The notes under the pieces were generated by a model that did not search any database, had not been told where the DNA came from, and worked only from the letters and a program-made list of their open reading frames with translations. From Hyphomicrobium sp. (GTDB lineage Bacteria; Pseudomonadota; Alphaproteobacteria; Rhizobiales; Hyphomicrobiaceae): a stretch of DNA of 64,000 bases. Made by a program: the position numbers and the translations under genes. The stretch lies in NCBI GenBank assembly GCA_030148425.1, contig JASBTM010000008.1, positions 372,001 through 436,000 on the forward strand. The letters run 5' to 3'. Positions 28,298 to 35,594 of the stretch are shown here, one piece after another; position 1 is the stretch's first letter; each line of letters opens with the position of its first letter.

Positions 28298-29743
28298 ATG
28301 TTGAACGAACCGCTTCTGCCTCAAAAATCCAATTCGCAATTCTATCCGGCCGTTGCCCTTCTCGGCGCAACGGCGATCTTTCTGATCGACACGTTCACGC
28401 CGCTCGATATCGCAATCGCGGTTCTGTACGTCGCCGTGATTATGATCTCGGCGACATTCCTGAGCCGCGAGGGTTTGCTTTCGATTGCCGCCGTCTGCGT
28501 TTTTCTAACGATCGCGAGCTTCGCGATGACACACTGGCATGATTTCGAGAGCCGGGCTCTCGTGCGATGCCTCGTGAGCTTGAGCGCCATTGTGGTCACC
28601 ACTCTTCTAGCCCTCAGGAACAATCAGGCCACCCACGACTTGCGCGATCAGGCGGCCCTTCTCGACCTCACTCATGACGCGATCTACGTGCGCGACACCC
28701 ACGACGTGATCCGGTACTGGAACGAAGGCGCGGAGGAGCTTTACGGCTGGAAACGAGAAGAGGCGATCGGCCAGTTTGCGATTGCTCTTTTGAAATCGAA
28801 ATTTCCAATGCCCCTCGAAGACATCTCAAAAAACCTGGCCGCTGTCGGTCGCTGGCAAGGCGAGATCACACACACCAAGAAGGACGGAACCGAAGTCCTT
28901 GTCGCTAGCCGTTGGTCACTGCAGCGCGACGAGAAGGGACGCCCCGTCGCGACCATGGTCACCAACAACGACATCACCGAACAGAAGCGTTCGGCCGATG
29001 CGCTCCACAAGGCCGAAATCGAACTCGCGCACGCCACTCGACTTACGACGCTCGGAGAATTGACGGCATCCATCGCCCACGAGGTCAACCAACCGCTCGC
29101 AGCCGTCGTCACCAATGGCGAAGCGGCATTGCGCTGGCTGAAGCGGGATGTTCCCAACCTTGGCGAGGTCCAGAACTCGCTGGAGCGCATGATCAGCAAC
29201 GGCCGCAGAGCAAGCGACGTGATCGCAAGGCTCAGGGCACTCACCCGGAAAACGGATTCTATCCGCGCACCTCTCGACGCAAACGAGTTGATCGAAGACG
29301 TGCTGCTTCTCGTCGATCGAGAATTGATCGCGAGGAGCGTCTCACTGAACCTCGACCTCGCTCCTACACCGCTGCCGGTGGAAGGAGATCGCGTGCAACT
29401 CCAGCAGGCGATTATCAATCTCGCGCTGAATGCCGTCCAGGCAATGTCGACCGTGTCCGATAGGCGCCATGCTCTGCATATCAGTACGCGGCTGGAAACG
29501 ACCGAGGCTCCAGAAAAGATTGTCGTCGTCGAAGTCAGCGACAACGGCCCTGGCATCGATCCAGATGTCATTAACAAGCTTTTTACGGCATTCTATACGA
29601 CCAAGCCCGAAGGCATGGGAATGGGACTATCCATTTGCCGCTCGATCGTCGAAAGCCACGGTGGCAAGATCGTCGCGTCATCGGAATTAGGCAAGGGCGC
29701 GACTTTCCGCGTTCAATTGCCGATGAGGGAGGAGGAAGCGTGA
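28298..29743 (+). CDS. PAS-domain sensor histidine kinase
   Basis: A 481-residue membrane kinase. Three to four N-terminal membrane segments (about residues 14-105) are followed by a PAS domain (DLTHDAIYVRDTHDVIRYWN to DITEQKRSA). The HisKA box ELTASIAHEVNQPLAAVVTN contains the phosphoacceptor histidine. The ATPase domain has an N box near QAIINLALNAVQAM, then DNGPGID and a G2 box GMGMGLSICRSIVESHGG. The His-Glu-Val-Asn box is of the FixL/DctB type. I see no heme-binding PAS signature. It overlaps the regulator gene by 4 bp. Confidence 0.9.
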   Translation: MLNEPLLPQKSNSQFYPAVALLGATAIFLIDTFTPLDIAIAVLYVAVIMISATFLSREGLLSIAAVCVFLTIASFAMTHWHDFESRALVRCLVSLSAIVVTTLLALRNNQATHDLRDQAALLDLTHDAIYVRDTHDVIRYWNEGAEELYGWKREEAIGQFAIALLKSKFPMPLEDISKNLAAVGRWQGEITHTKKDGTEVLVASRWSLQRDEKGRPVATMVTNNDITEQKRSADALHKAEIELAHATRLTTLGELTASIAHEVNQPLAAVVTNGEAALRWLKRDVPNLGEVQNSLERMISNGRRASDVIARLRALTRKTDSIRAPLDANELIEDVLLLVDRELIARSVSLNLDLAPTPLPVEGDRVQLQQAIINLALNAVQAMSTVSDRRHALHISTRLETTEAPEKIVVVEVSDNGPGIDPDVINKLFTAFYTTKPEGMGMGLSICRSIVESHGGKIVASSELGKGATFRVQLPMREEEA

Positions 29744-30396
29744 AAACCAGTTCGAACACCGATCGCACGGCGGAGACGCGCTCTTCGATTGTCTACGTGG
29801 TCGACGACGACCTCTCTTTGCGCGACGCGCTCAGCAGTCTCTTTCGCTCTGTCGGGGTTCAGGTCGAAGTCTACGGATCGGCCGCCGAATTTCTTCAAAA
29901 GAAGCACCCCGATATTCCAAGCTGTCTCGTTCTCGATATTCGCCTGCCTGGCGTCAGCGGTCTGGAATTCCAGGCGCAGCTTGCAAAATCCGGCGTGCGG
30001 ATGCCGGTCATCTTCATGACCGGTCACGGCGATATCCCGATGTCCGTCAGAGCGATGAAGGCCGGAGCTGTCGACTTCTTGACGAAGCCTTTCCGGGATC
30101 AGGACATGCTCGACGCGGTTTTCTCCGCGCTCGAGACGGACCGTAAGCAACTCGAATCCGATCACAGCATCGCTGATCTATCGGCGCACTACGAAAGCCT
30201 CACGGCCCGCGAAAAAGAAGTCATGGCCTACGTCACCAAGGGGCTGATGAACAAGCAGATCGCCGGCGAGTTGGGCCTCAGCGAAATCACCGTCAAAATC
30301 CATCGCGGGCACGTCATGCGCAAAATGGCGGTTAAGTCGCTGGCTGATCTCGTTCGCGCCGCCGAGAAGCTCGGTCTATCCAGCGTCGGCGCCTGA
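29740..30396 (+). CDS. FixJ/NarL-type response regulator
   Basis: A 218-residue regulator with a receiver domain (VYVVDDDLSLRDAL, the phospho-aspartate in LVLDIRLPGVSG, and the lysine in FLTKPF). A LuxR-type HTH follows (LTAREKEVMAYVTKGLMNKQ, then IAGELGLSEITVKIHRGHVM). It starts with GTG in a GTGA overlap with the kinase stop, preceded by GGAGGA. It is therefore the cognate regulator of the kinase. Its targets are unknown. Confidence 0.92.
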   Translation: MKTSSNTDRTAETRSSIVYVVDDDLSLRDALSSLFRSVGVQVEVYGSAAEFLQKKHPDIPSCLVLDIRLPGVSGLEFQAQLAKSGVRMPVIFMTGHGDIPMSVRAMKAGAVDFLTKPFRDQDMLDAVFSALETDRKQLESDHSIADLSAHYESLTAREKEVMAYVTKGLMNKQIAGELGLSEITVKIHRGHVMRKMAVKSLADLVRAAEKLGLSSVGA

Positions 30397-30752
30397 CCCT
30401 CTAATCGTTCGCTGATTGACCTCTGGCAATGCCATGAGAGACCGCAAAGCTGATCGTATTTCAGATCGCATCAGAAAATAGTGGGCGGCGCCTCGAAGAC
30501 GGGAGTATTCGCGGGCCCACGGCGACCAAGGGGGTTTGGCACCGCGGACGACTCGCCGCCCACCTGATCTCCGTCTAGCCGAAGAAGCGCTCGAGCGAGC
30601 AGCAATTTAGGAAGGTCTGCCAAGCACTTCGAGCATCTTGAATGCCGATTGCGCCATAGCCTCTCACCCCCTGCGCGAAGTCGCATGCCTGCGTCCGACT
30701 TTAGCCATGGAACCTTCGACTACTTGTCCCAAGCGCGCACTTGGAGTCGCGC
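30397..30752. other. Intergenic region with a 10-bp inverted repeat
   Basis: No gene is recognised in these 356 bp between the convergent regulator and DUF2726 genes. GTGGGCGGCG (30481-30490) and its exact complement CGCCGCCCAC (30554-30563) bracket 63 bp of GC-rich sequence. This could fold as a closed RNA domain. Confidence 0.45.
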
Positions 30753-31382
30753 TCAACCGGCGTCGCGAGCGCCTTCGCCGCTCCGCCGCAAGATCTCCCT
30801 CACCTTCTCCGCCACATCGTCCTTGTCGAATCGCGCAGGCACTTCGAGAAGCGCCACACCCGCCGTTCGCAGAGCCTCGCGCTTCACCGCGTCGCGCAGA
30901 TGGGCATTGCCCTGGTAATGACCGTGGCCTTGATATTCGACCACGAGGACCGCAATGCCGCCCGGGTCCACGATGACGAAGTCGGCCCGCTTGCTGTTGA
31001 TCGAACGATAGGCGAGATCAGCGCTCTCCGTTCCCCGAGTGTTTGGCTTCGGGCGCAATATTTCACCAAGACAGGTCTGCGCCATCACCCGGAAGCCTCG
31101 ATCGAGCCCCCGTGTCACCTTCTCAAGAACCAGTAGCACCTGAAACTCGCTCTTGTTCAGGAGCGGCTGCGTCTCGAACCGAACCCGAGAGACGAATTCC
31201 AACTGCTGCTTCGGGTCAGCGACGTCATTCGGAAGGGGCAAGGACGGTTGCCCCCAACGGCGCCGTCCCCCGAAAACGAGGGAACGCAGCGGCCCGAGAA
31301 GTATCGCGACCAGAACGGCAACAAACACCAGCACTGGAATAAGAGACGCAAAATCCATGAGGTCGTCAGGTAATGAATTCAT
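30753..31382 (-). CDS. DUF2726 domain protein, membrane-anchored
   Basis: A 209-residue protein. One membrane segment (about residues 10-34) is followed by a DUF2726 domain. This restriction-endonuclease-like fold is seen here as KSEFQVLLVLEKV, KRADFVIVDPGGIAVLVVEYQG and the following basic HLRDAVKREALRTAGV. The D...E-x-Q pattern resembles the PD-(D/E)XK core, so nuclease activity is possible but unproven. It is a stand-alone gene, divergent from the SulP gene. Confidence 0.72.
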   Translation of the reverse strand: MNSLPDDLMDFASLIPVLVFVAVLVAILLGPLRSLVFGGRRRWGQPSLPLPNDVADPKQQLEFVSRVRFETQPLLNKSEFQVLLVLEKVTRGLDRGFRVMAQTCLGEILRPKPNTRGTESADLAYRSINSKRADFVIVDPGGIAVLVVEYQGHGHYQGNAHLRDAVKREALRTAGVALLEVPARFDKDDVAEKVREILRRSGEGARDAG

Positions 31383-31543
31383 GCTGCGCGTCCATCACCA
31401 CGAGAATCTCGAAGTTTACGACGCATAGGGAAAGAAAATCCTAGCCCTCGCAAGGCGCGCCGCAGCTCGGCGATTGAGCAGGATCAAGGCGCGTCCGCAA
31501 AATTGGATTTGATCTTTGGAAGAACCTACATAAGAATCGATTC

Positions 31544-32812
31544 ATGCCTGACGGTTCCGCCACAGTTCATCTCTACAGACCAAAATTGCTCACGATCCTC
31601 GCCGAAGGATACGGCTGGGTGTCGTTGCGTGCGGACGTATTGGCGGGCCTCACCGTCGCGGTCGTTGCACTGCCTCTTTCCATGGCCATCGGCGTCGCCT
31701 CCGGCGTCCCGCCGGAGCGCGCCCTCTACGCAGCCGTCATCGGCGGCTTTCTAGTGTCCGCGTTGGGCGGAAGCCGCGTGCAGGTCGGTGGTCCCGCCGG
31801 GGCGTTCATTGTGCTTGTGTCAGCGACCGTCGCCACCCACGGCATCGATGGTTTGATGGCGGTCGTCATCATGTCCGGATTTTTCCTCATACTCATGGGA
31901 TTATCGGGTCTTGGCAATCTGATCCGTCATATCCCGCATGAGGTGACGGTAGGATTCACGTGCGGTATCGCGGTGATCATCGCGGCCAGCCAGTTGCACG
32001 ATTTTGGCGGTCTAAGGCTTCCCGGCTCCGAGCCCGGTGCCTTTTTCCCAAAGCTTTACGCACTTGCGGGTGCTCTCCCTTCGCTCAATCTGTCCGCCCT
32101 CTTTCTTGGCGCAGGGTCGGCCGCAATGATTTTCGCGCTACGACGATGGCGGCCGCTTTGGCCAGGCATGCTGATCGCAGTCGCGACAGCCTCGTTACTG
32201 GCCGCACTTCTTCGCCTGCCCGTCGAGACCATCGGTAGCCGTTTCGGCGGGTTGCCGACTGGCCTCCCCGCGCCGCATGTTCCGGACATGTCGCTGGATC
32301 ATCTTCTGCCGCTTTTACCGACAGCACTCTCATTTACGTTGCTCGGTGCGATAGAGAGTCTTTTGTCCGCCAAGGTCGCGGACAGCATGACAGGCCGCAA
32401 ACACCGCTCGAACATGGAGCTGGTCGCACAGGGCATCGCCAATGTCGCGTCGGCGCTCTTCGGCGGCATCAGCGTCACCGGCACCATCGCCCGCACGGCG
32501 ACCAACATCCGCGCTGGCGCGAGAAGCCCAATCGCCGGGATGCTCCACTCCGTCTTCCTGCTGGGCTTTCTCCTTGTCGCTGCTCCGCTCGCCGCCTTCA
32601 TCCCGCTGGCGTCACTCGCAGGCTTGCTCCTCGTCGTCTGTTGGAACATGGCGGAAAGGAAGGCTTTTGCGGAACTGCTCGCCAATCGCTCCTCGGCGAT
32701 CGTGCTGCTCGTCACCTTCATCCTGACGGTCGCTATCGACCTCGCGACCGGTGTCGGCGCCGGATGCCTCGCCGCCTGGGTCATGCACATCGTTCAACGC
32801 CGAACGCGTTGA
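31544..32812 (+). CDS. SulP/SLC26 family anion transporter without STAS domain
   Basis: A 422-residue polytopic protein with about 12 membrane segments. Family motifs are ADVLAGLTVAVVALPLSMAIG, GGSRVQVGGPAGAFIVLV, and GGISVTGTIARTATNIRAGA. SulP proteins carry sulfate, bicarbonate or organic anions by proton or sodium coupling. The usual C-terminal cytoplasmic STAS domain is absent: the protein ends shortly after the last helix at VMHIVQRRTR. It is the last core gene before the attL repeat, 64 bp away. Confidence 0.88.
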   Translation: MPDGSATVHLYRPKLLTILAEGYGWVSLRADVLAGLTVAVVALPLSMAIGVASGVPPERALYAAVIGGFLVSALGGSRVQVGGPAGAFIVLVSATVATHGIDGLMAVVIMSGFFLILMGLSGLGNLIRHIPHEVTVGFTCGIAVIIAASQLHDFGGLRLPGSEPGAFFPKLYALAGALPSLNLSALFLGAGSAAMIFALRRWRPLWPGMLIAVATASLLAALLRLPVETIGSRFGGLPTGLPAPHVPDMSLDHLLPLLPTALSFTLLGAIESLLSAKVADSMTGRKHRSNMELVAQGIANVASALFGGISVTGTIARTATNIRAGARSPIAGMLHSVFLLGFLLVAAPLAAFIPLASLAGLLLVVCWNMAERKAFAELLANRSSAIVLLVTFILTVAIDLATGVGAGCLAAWVMHIVQRRTR

Positions 32813-32876
32813 CCCCACGGAAGGCATTCCCACCTTCCTCAGTCCAAAAACCATTTGTGATAATAGAAGGCTGCAA

Positions 32877-32890
32877 TGGCGGAGACGGAG
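32877..32890. repeat. attL copy of the 14-bp core
   Basis: TGGCGGAGACGGAG, identical to the tRNA-Ser 3' end at 61629-61642, located 64 bp after the SulP gene. A very AT-rich tract with a near-palindrome (AAAAATAATATATATTTTT, about 32908-32926) follows and could bind integrase or host bending proteins. Confidence 0.8.
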
Positions 32891-32991
32891 TCCTCTTATG
32901 CATATGAAAAATAATATATATTTTTAGCATCCCCCAAATTATCCCCCATGCAAACGGATCGGAAGCGCGGAAAGGCGCTATGGGCGATTGC

Positions 32992-33023
32992 AAAGAAAAA
33001 AGGCGCTGACCGTAATCAGCGCC
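32992..33023 (-). terminator. Rho-independent terminator reading left
   Basis: On the minus strand GGCGCTGA-TTACGG-TCAGCGCC is a perfect 8-bp stem with a 6-nt loop, followed by TTTTTTCTTT. No minus-strand gene is evident immediately upstream (33024-33300), so it may end a small RNA or insulate the left end of the element from the chromosome. The rest of 32813-33327 holds attL and a promoter-like motif but no gene that I can support. Confidence 0.75.
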
Positions 33024-33211
33024 CAGTGTGCCCGAATTCACAGACGCAGAGCGATCCGCACCGTAAATTGCACTGGGTCGCCTATTTTTATTCGAAACTT
33101 CCGTCAAGCTCACCACTGCTGAGACTCGACAGATTAGCCTCTGACATTCCTCACCAAAGGCATTTCTGGTCAGCGATTTTTTCCGCTCCGAGTATCCGGC
33201 AAGCTGTCGGC

Positions 33212-33230
33212 TTGACCATCCTTCCGAATA
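33212..33230 (+). promoter_or_regulatory. Phage promoter-like motif, copy 1
   Basis: TTGACCATCCTTCCGAATA matches the motif TTGACNNNNSTTCCGAATA found twice more in the element (35474, 39781). It ends 97 nt before the GTG at 33328, the same spacing as the other copies. Confidence 0.65.
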
Positions 33231-33327
33231 CGAGTCCACCATTGAGGCCTTGCCATCTCGGCTCGTTGTCATCGCGTTCCTAGCTGGAGGTGCACGGCAC
33301 CATCGTCAACAGACTGGGACGCCTCTT

Positions 33328-34449
33328 GTGTCGAAGCTTCGTTTTGCTCTTGCAATCATCGGCTGGCTGATCGCGATGGCTATCGCAGTCACGGCATCAA
33401 GCGCCAATGTCGTTTACGCCTACCGCTACGGGATCACCCTTGCAGGGTCGGAGCCCCAGCCCTGGTTGACCGGCGCCACCCTCGCCATCGCCGATATCGT
33501 CAAGATCGGCCTCCCGGCGATCATTTTTGCCTTGTGGGCTCGGTCGCATAAAGCCACTGCTTGGACGCTTAGCGTCGTCTTTGCGATGTTGCTGGGTCTC
33601 TCCCTCTGGTCCTCGACCTCGATCACGACGATCGAGCGCGCCACAAGCGATGCAAAGGCGACGAGTGCTTTCAAGATCGAAGCTGATTGGCGTGCGGAGC
33701 TGAGCGCGTCTGAGAATCGGATTGCCGAGCTAGGCTCCCCGCCTCCCCTCGCAGCCGTCGAAGCGGAAATCGATGGCTTTAAGACCGACGCTCGCTGGCG
33801 CACGACGGAGGCTTGCAACCCTCTTCTCCGCTTGCCTTTGTCTTCCCAGCGCTTCTGTGAGAAGGCGGCGCTCAAGCAAGCAGCTCGCGAGAAGGCGGCT
33901 GAGGCTGATAAGCTCAGGGCACGCATCGCCGAAATTCGCCGAGCCCTGACGGCCCCAGCGCCTGACGCCAACAAGTCCGCAAGCCCTGAGCTGGAAGTGA
34001 TATCGGATGTCTTTGGATGGCGCACAGCGGACGTGGGGCTTGCCCGAGCAGTGTTCTTCGCTATCGCCCTTGAACTCCTCGGAGCATTCATTCCCTCGGC
34101 TGTCTGGTTCTTGCGACCTACGATCGCCGCAAGTTCGGTGGCGCCAACGAGCGCGTTAGCGCCGCCTAAGGTTGCCGAGACACCAAAAGCATCGGAACCG
34201 CGAACACCATCACCATCACGGGCGCCGCGGTTGCGTCAGCCGGCCAAGACGATCTCACCCAGCAAACGCGGACGCAAGCGCGACCCGAACGTACTCGATT
34301 TCGTTCGCAAGTTTCGCGAGCGTCACGGGCGGTCTCCAAATATCCCGGAGATGCGAGCCCAGTTTCCTGATCTCCATAAATCGACGCTGTGGCGCGCAAC
34401 CCAGGTTGCGCATGCAGACGTCAATAGTAGGCAGCGGCTCACCGCTTAG
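33328..34449 (+). CDS. Phage membrane protein with coiled coil and C-terminal helix-turn-helix
   Basis: About 373 residues from the GTG at 33328. Three membrane segments lie in the first 110 residues. Next comes a charged alpha-helical stretch rich in Ala/Glu/Lys (KAALKQAAREKAAEADKLRA), a fourth membrane segment (FFAIALELLGAFIPSAVWFL), a Pro/Ala/Ser linker, and a basic C-terminus. That end reads as a DNA-binding helix-turn-helix (SPNIPEMRAQFPDLHKSTLW). A frame open to 33250 exists. The GTG is preferred because the 97-nt distance from the promoter-like motif then matches the other two units. Function unknown. Confidence 0.65.
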   Translation: MSKLRFALAIIGWLIAMAIAVTASSANVVYAYRYGITLAGSEPQPWLTGATLAIADIVKIGLPAIIFALWARSHKATAWTLSVVFAMLLGLSLWSSTSITTIERATSDAKATSAFKIEADWRAELSASENRIAELGSPPPLAAVEAEIDGFKTDARWRTTEACNPLLRLPLSSQRFCEKAALKQAAREKAAEADKLRARIAEIRRALTAPAPDANKSASPELEVISDVFGWRTADVGLARAVFFAIALELLGAFIPSAVWFLRPTIAASSVAPTSALAPPKVAETPKASEPRTPSPSRAPRLRQPAKTISPSKRGRKRDPNVLDFVRKFRERHGRSPNIPEMRAQFPDLHKSTLWRATQVAHADVNSRQRLTA

Positions 34450-34540
34450 CAAAACGGGCGGAGGGTCCGTTGCAAAGGTGATGGTTTGCGGTCTCGCAAA
34501 TTTATGGAAGTTGATGCCATCACAATCTCTTATGAATTTT

Positions 34541-34588
34541 GCAACTGCCATTCTGCAACCGGTCTCGCAAACTGATGATGGCAGTTGC
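34541..34588. repeat. 11-bp inverted repeat and nested direct repeats
   Basis: GCAACTGCCAT (34541-34551) and ATGGCAGTTGC (34578-34588) are exact complements. GGTCTCGCAAA occurs at 34490-34500 and again at 34561-34571, inside the spacer. The 231 bp between the flanking genes (34450-34680) hold no supported gene. The cluster could bind a phage regulator or integrase. Confidence 0.45.
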
Positions 34589-34680
34589 GCGCAGACCCTG
34601 CGGCCACGCCTTTCAGCGCTCCGCCGGGCCACGTCCAGATCACGGACGGCATACCCGCCGCCTCTCCCTCCGGACGATCC

Positions 34681-34959
34681 TTAAGCTGCTTGTGCCGTCT
34701 CGTGTGTCGAGCAGGCTGCGTCCACGATGACGGTTTTGCCTTTGTGCATGCAAATGATCTCGTGGATCATCATGACAACATTGTCAGGGACCCCGTGCAT
34801 AACGAGATTGAAAGTTTGCCCTCGCATTTCTCCGTCGACAATCTTGTCGAGCAGTGTTTCGAGCGAAGGCTCGTCACAGTTGATCGCGAGCATCATGGGT
34901 CGCGAGGCGCCGAAAGTTGGAGCTGCGTCCGCGAGTCTGTTATTCGAGGGGGTAGCCAT
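34681..34959 (-). CDS. Hypothetical phage protein, 92 residues
   Basis: The start at 34959 is supported by GGAG eight nucleotides upstream. The predicted protein begins MATPSNNRLADAAP and has a compact core with MLAINCDEPSLETLLDKIVD and FNLVMHGVPDNVVMMIHEI. It contains three cysteines and no membrane segment. I do not recognise the family. It is divergent from the RHH regulator gene, with operator-like repeats and a long hairpin between them, so the regulator probably controls it. Confidence 0.6.
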   Translation of the reverse strand: MATPSNNRLADAAPTFGASRPMMLAINCDEPSLETLLDKIVDGEMRGQTFNLVMHGVPDNVVMMIHEIICMHKGKTVIVDAACSTHETAQAA

Positions 34960-34990
34960 AATCGATCTCCATCTGATCGGTTGCGGTTGC

Positions 34991-35024
34991 TGACCGAGGT
35001 GAGGGTGCCTCCTTACCTCGGTCA
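34991..35024 (-). promoter_or_regulatory. Long 5' leader hairpin containing a Shine-Dalgarno-like core
   Basis: TGACCGAGGT (34991-35000) pairs with ACCTCGGTCA (35015-35024). The pairing continues inward for five more pairs, including two G-U, to a four-base loop. Read on the minus strand, in the leader of the 34959 gene, the stem contains AAGGAGG. The gene's own GGAG is 30 nt further downstream. Confidence 0.6.
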
Positions 35025-35033
35025 ATTCAAAAA

Positions 35034-35083
35034 CTTACACAACTTACACATGAAGTCAAGATTTATTGCTCAAGTTGTGTAAG
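35034..35083. promoter_or_regulatory. Operator repeats between divergent phage genes
   Basis: CTTACACAACTT (35034-35045) and AAGTTGTGTAAG (35072-35083) are exact 12-bp inverted repeats. A further ACTTACACA half-site overlaps the first at 35042-35050. They lie just upstream of the ribbon-helix-helix gene and suit binding by that kind of regulator. Confidence 0.65.
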
Positions 35084-35100
35084 TAATGTAGAATTGCTTC

Positions 35101-35283
35101 ATGGCAGACGAAACAAAATCAGTCCGATTACAGATGGTCATCGCACCATCACAGGTCGCAGCTATCGATTCTTGGCGGAAATGGCAGGACGATCTTCCCA
35201 GTCGCTCCGAAGCGATCCGTCGCCTCGTTGACAAGGGTCTCGATGCGGACCTGCACAAGGTCAGCTCAAAGAAGAAGCCATGA
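35101..35283 (+). CDS. Ribbon-helix-helix (CopG-like) regulator
   Basis: A 60-residue protein whose pattern KSVRLQMVIAPSQVAAIDSW, followed by SRSEAIRRLVDKGLDAD, matches a ribbon-helix-helix DNA-binding domain. In that fold the N-terminal strand reads the major groove and dimers pair on short repeats. The upstream 12-bp inverted repeats suggest autoregulation and control of the divergent 92-residue gene. Confidence 0.75.
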   Translation: MADETKSVRLQMVIAPSQVAAIDSWRKWQDDLPSRSEAIRRLVDKGLDADLHKVSSKKKP

Positions 35284-35473
35284 GCAAACCGGATCGCTGT
35301 TTCGCGCGCCGACACACTCAAAACCAGCTATCTAATTGAAGATTTCAAACAATCTCCGGGCTACCAGAACCCGACGATCGTCACTCCATACTCGCGCGAT
35401 AGCGGGTCCTTTTTCGCCATGCTCATCACCAACCGTCTCGCGGAATCGGACGATGAAACGCCGCACTGATCAA

Positions 35474-35492
35474 TTGACAGTTCTTCCGAATA
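35474..35492 (+). promoter_or_regulatory. Phage promoter-like motif, copy 2
   Basis: TTGACAGTTCTTCCGAATA, ending 102 nt before the ATG of the tail fibre gene. The upstream context GCACTGATC is shared with copy 3. Confidence 0.7.
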
Positions 35493-35557
35493 AGTTTGCT
35501 GTTCCATTGGCCGAACTTAGGGTTGGCCGATACCTCGGCCCCTAAGTCGATTTTGTC

Positions 35558-35592
35558 GTCACCCTGAATTCACATCTGCGCCAAAGGGTGAC
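35558..35592 (+). promoter_or_regulatory. Leader hairpin at the tail fibre ribosome-binding site
   Basis: GTCACCCT (35558-35565) pairs exactly with AGGGTGAC (35585-35592), two bases before the ATG at 35595. The 3' arm includes the only Shine-Dalgarno-like AAAGGG, so folding would hide the ribosome-binding site. Confidence 0.55.
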
Positions 35593-35594
35593 GC

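Larger units (their letters stand above)
35284..35594. other. Leader region with a possible gene remnant
   Basis: These 311 bp contain a codon-like open stretch without a start ending at 35469. It includes SYLIEDFKQSPGYQNP and later FFAMLITNRLAESDDETPH, perhaps the end of a lost phage gene. It is followed by the second promoter-like motif (35474-35492) and a leader hairpin (35558-35592). Confidence 0.4.

Noticed and set aside
28298..30396. Kinase/regulator pair considered as FixL/FixJ oxygen sensing
   Set aside because: The regulator is FixJ-like, but no heme-binding PAS signature is seen in the kinase and no fix/nif genes are nearby, so the gene names were not used.
32781..33272. 163-codon minus-strand frame across attL and the terminator
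   Set aside because: It would span the integration core and the terminator hairpin, has no ribosome-binding site and no family pattern.
34255..34632. 125-codon minus-strand frame overlapping the end of the membrane/HTH gene
   Set aside because: It overlaps a better-supported gene by nearly 200 bp, and its open part coincides with the repeat cluster.
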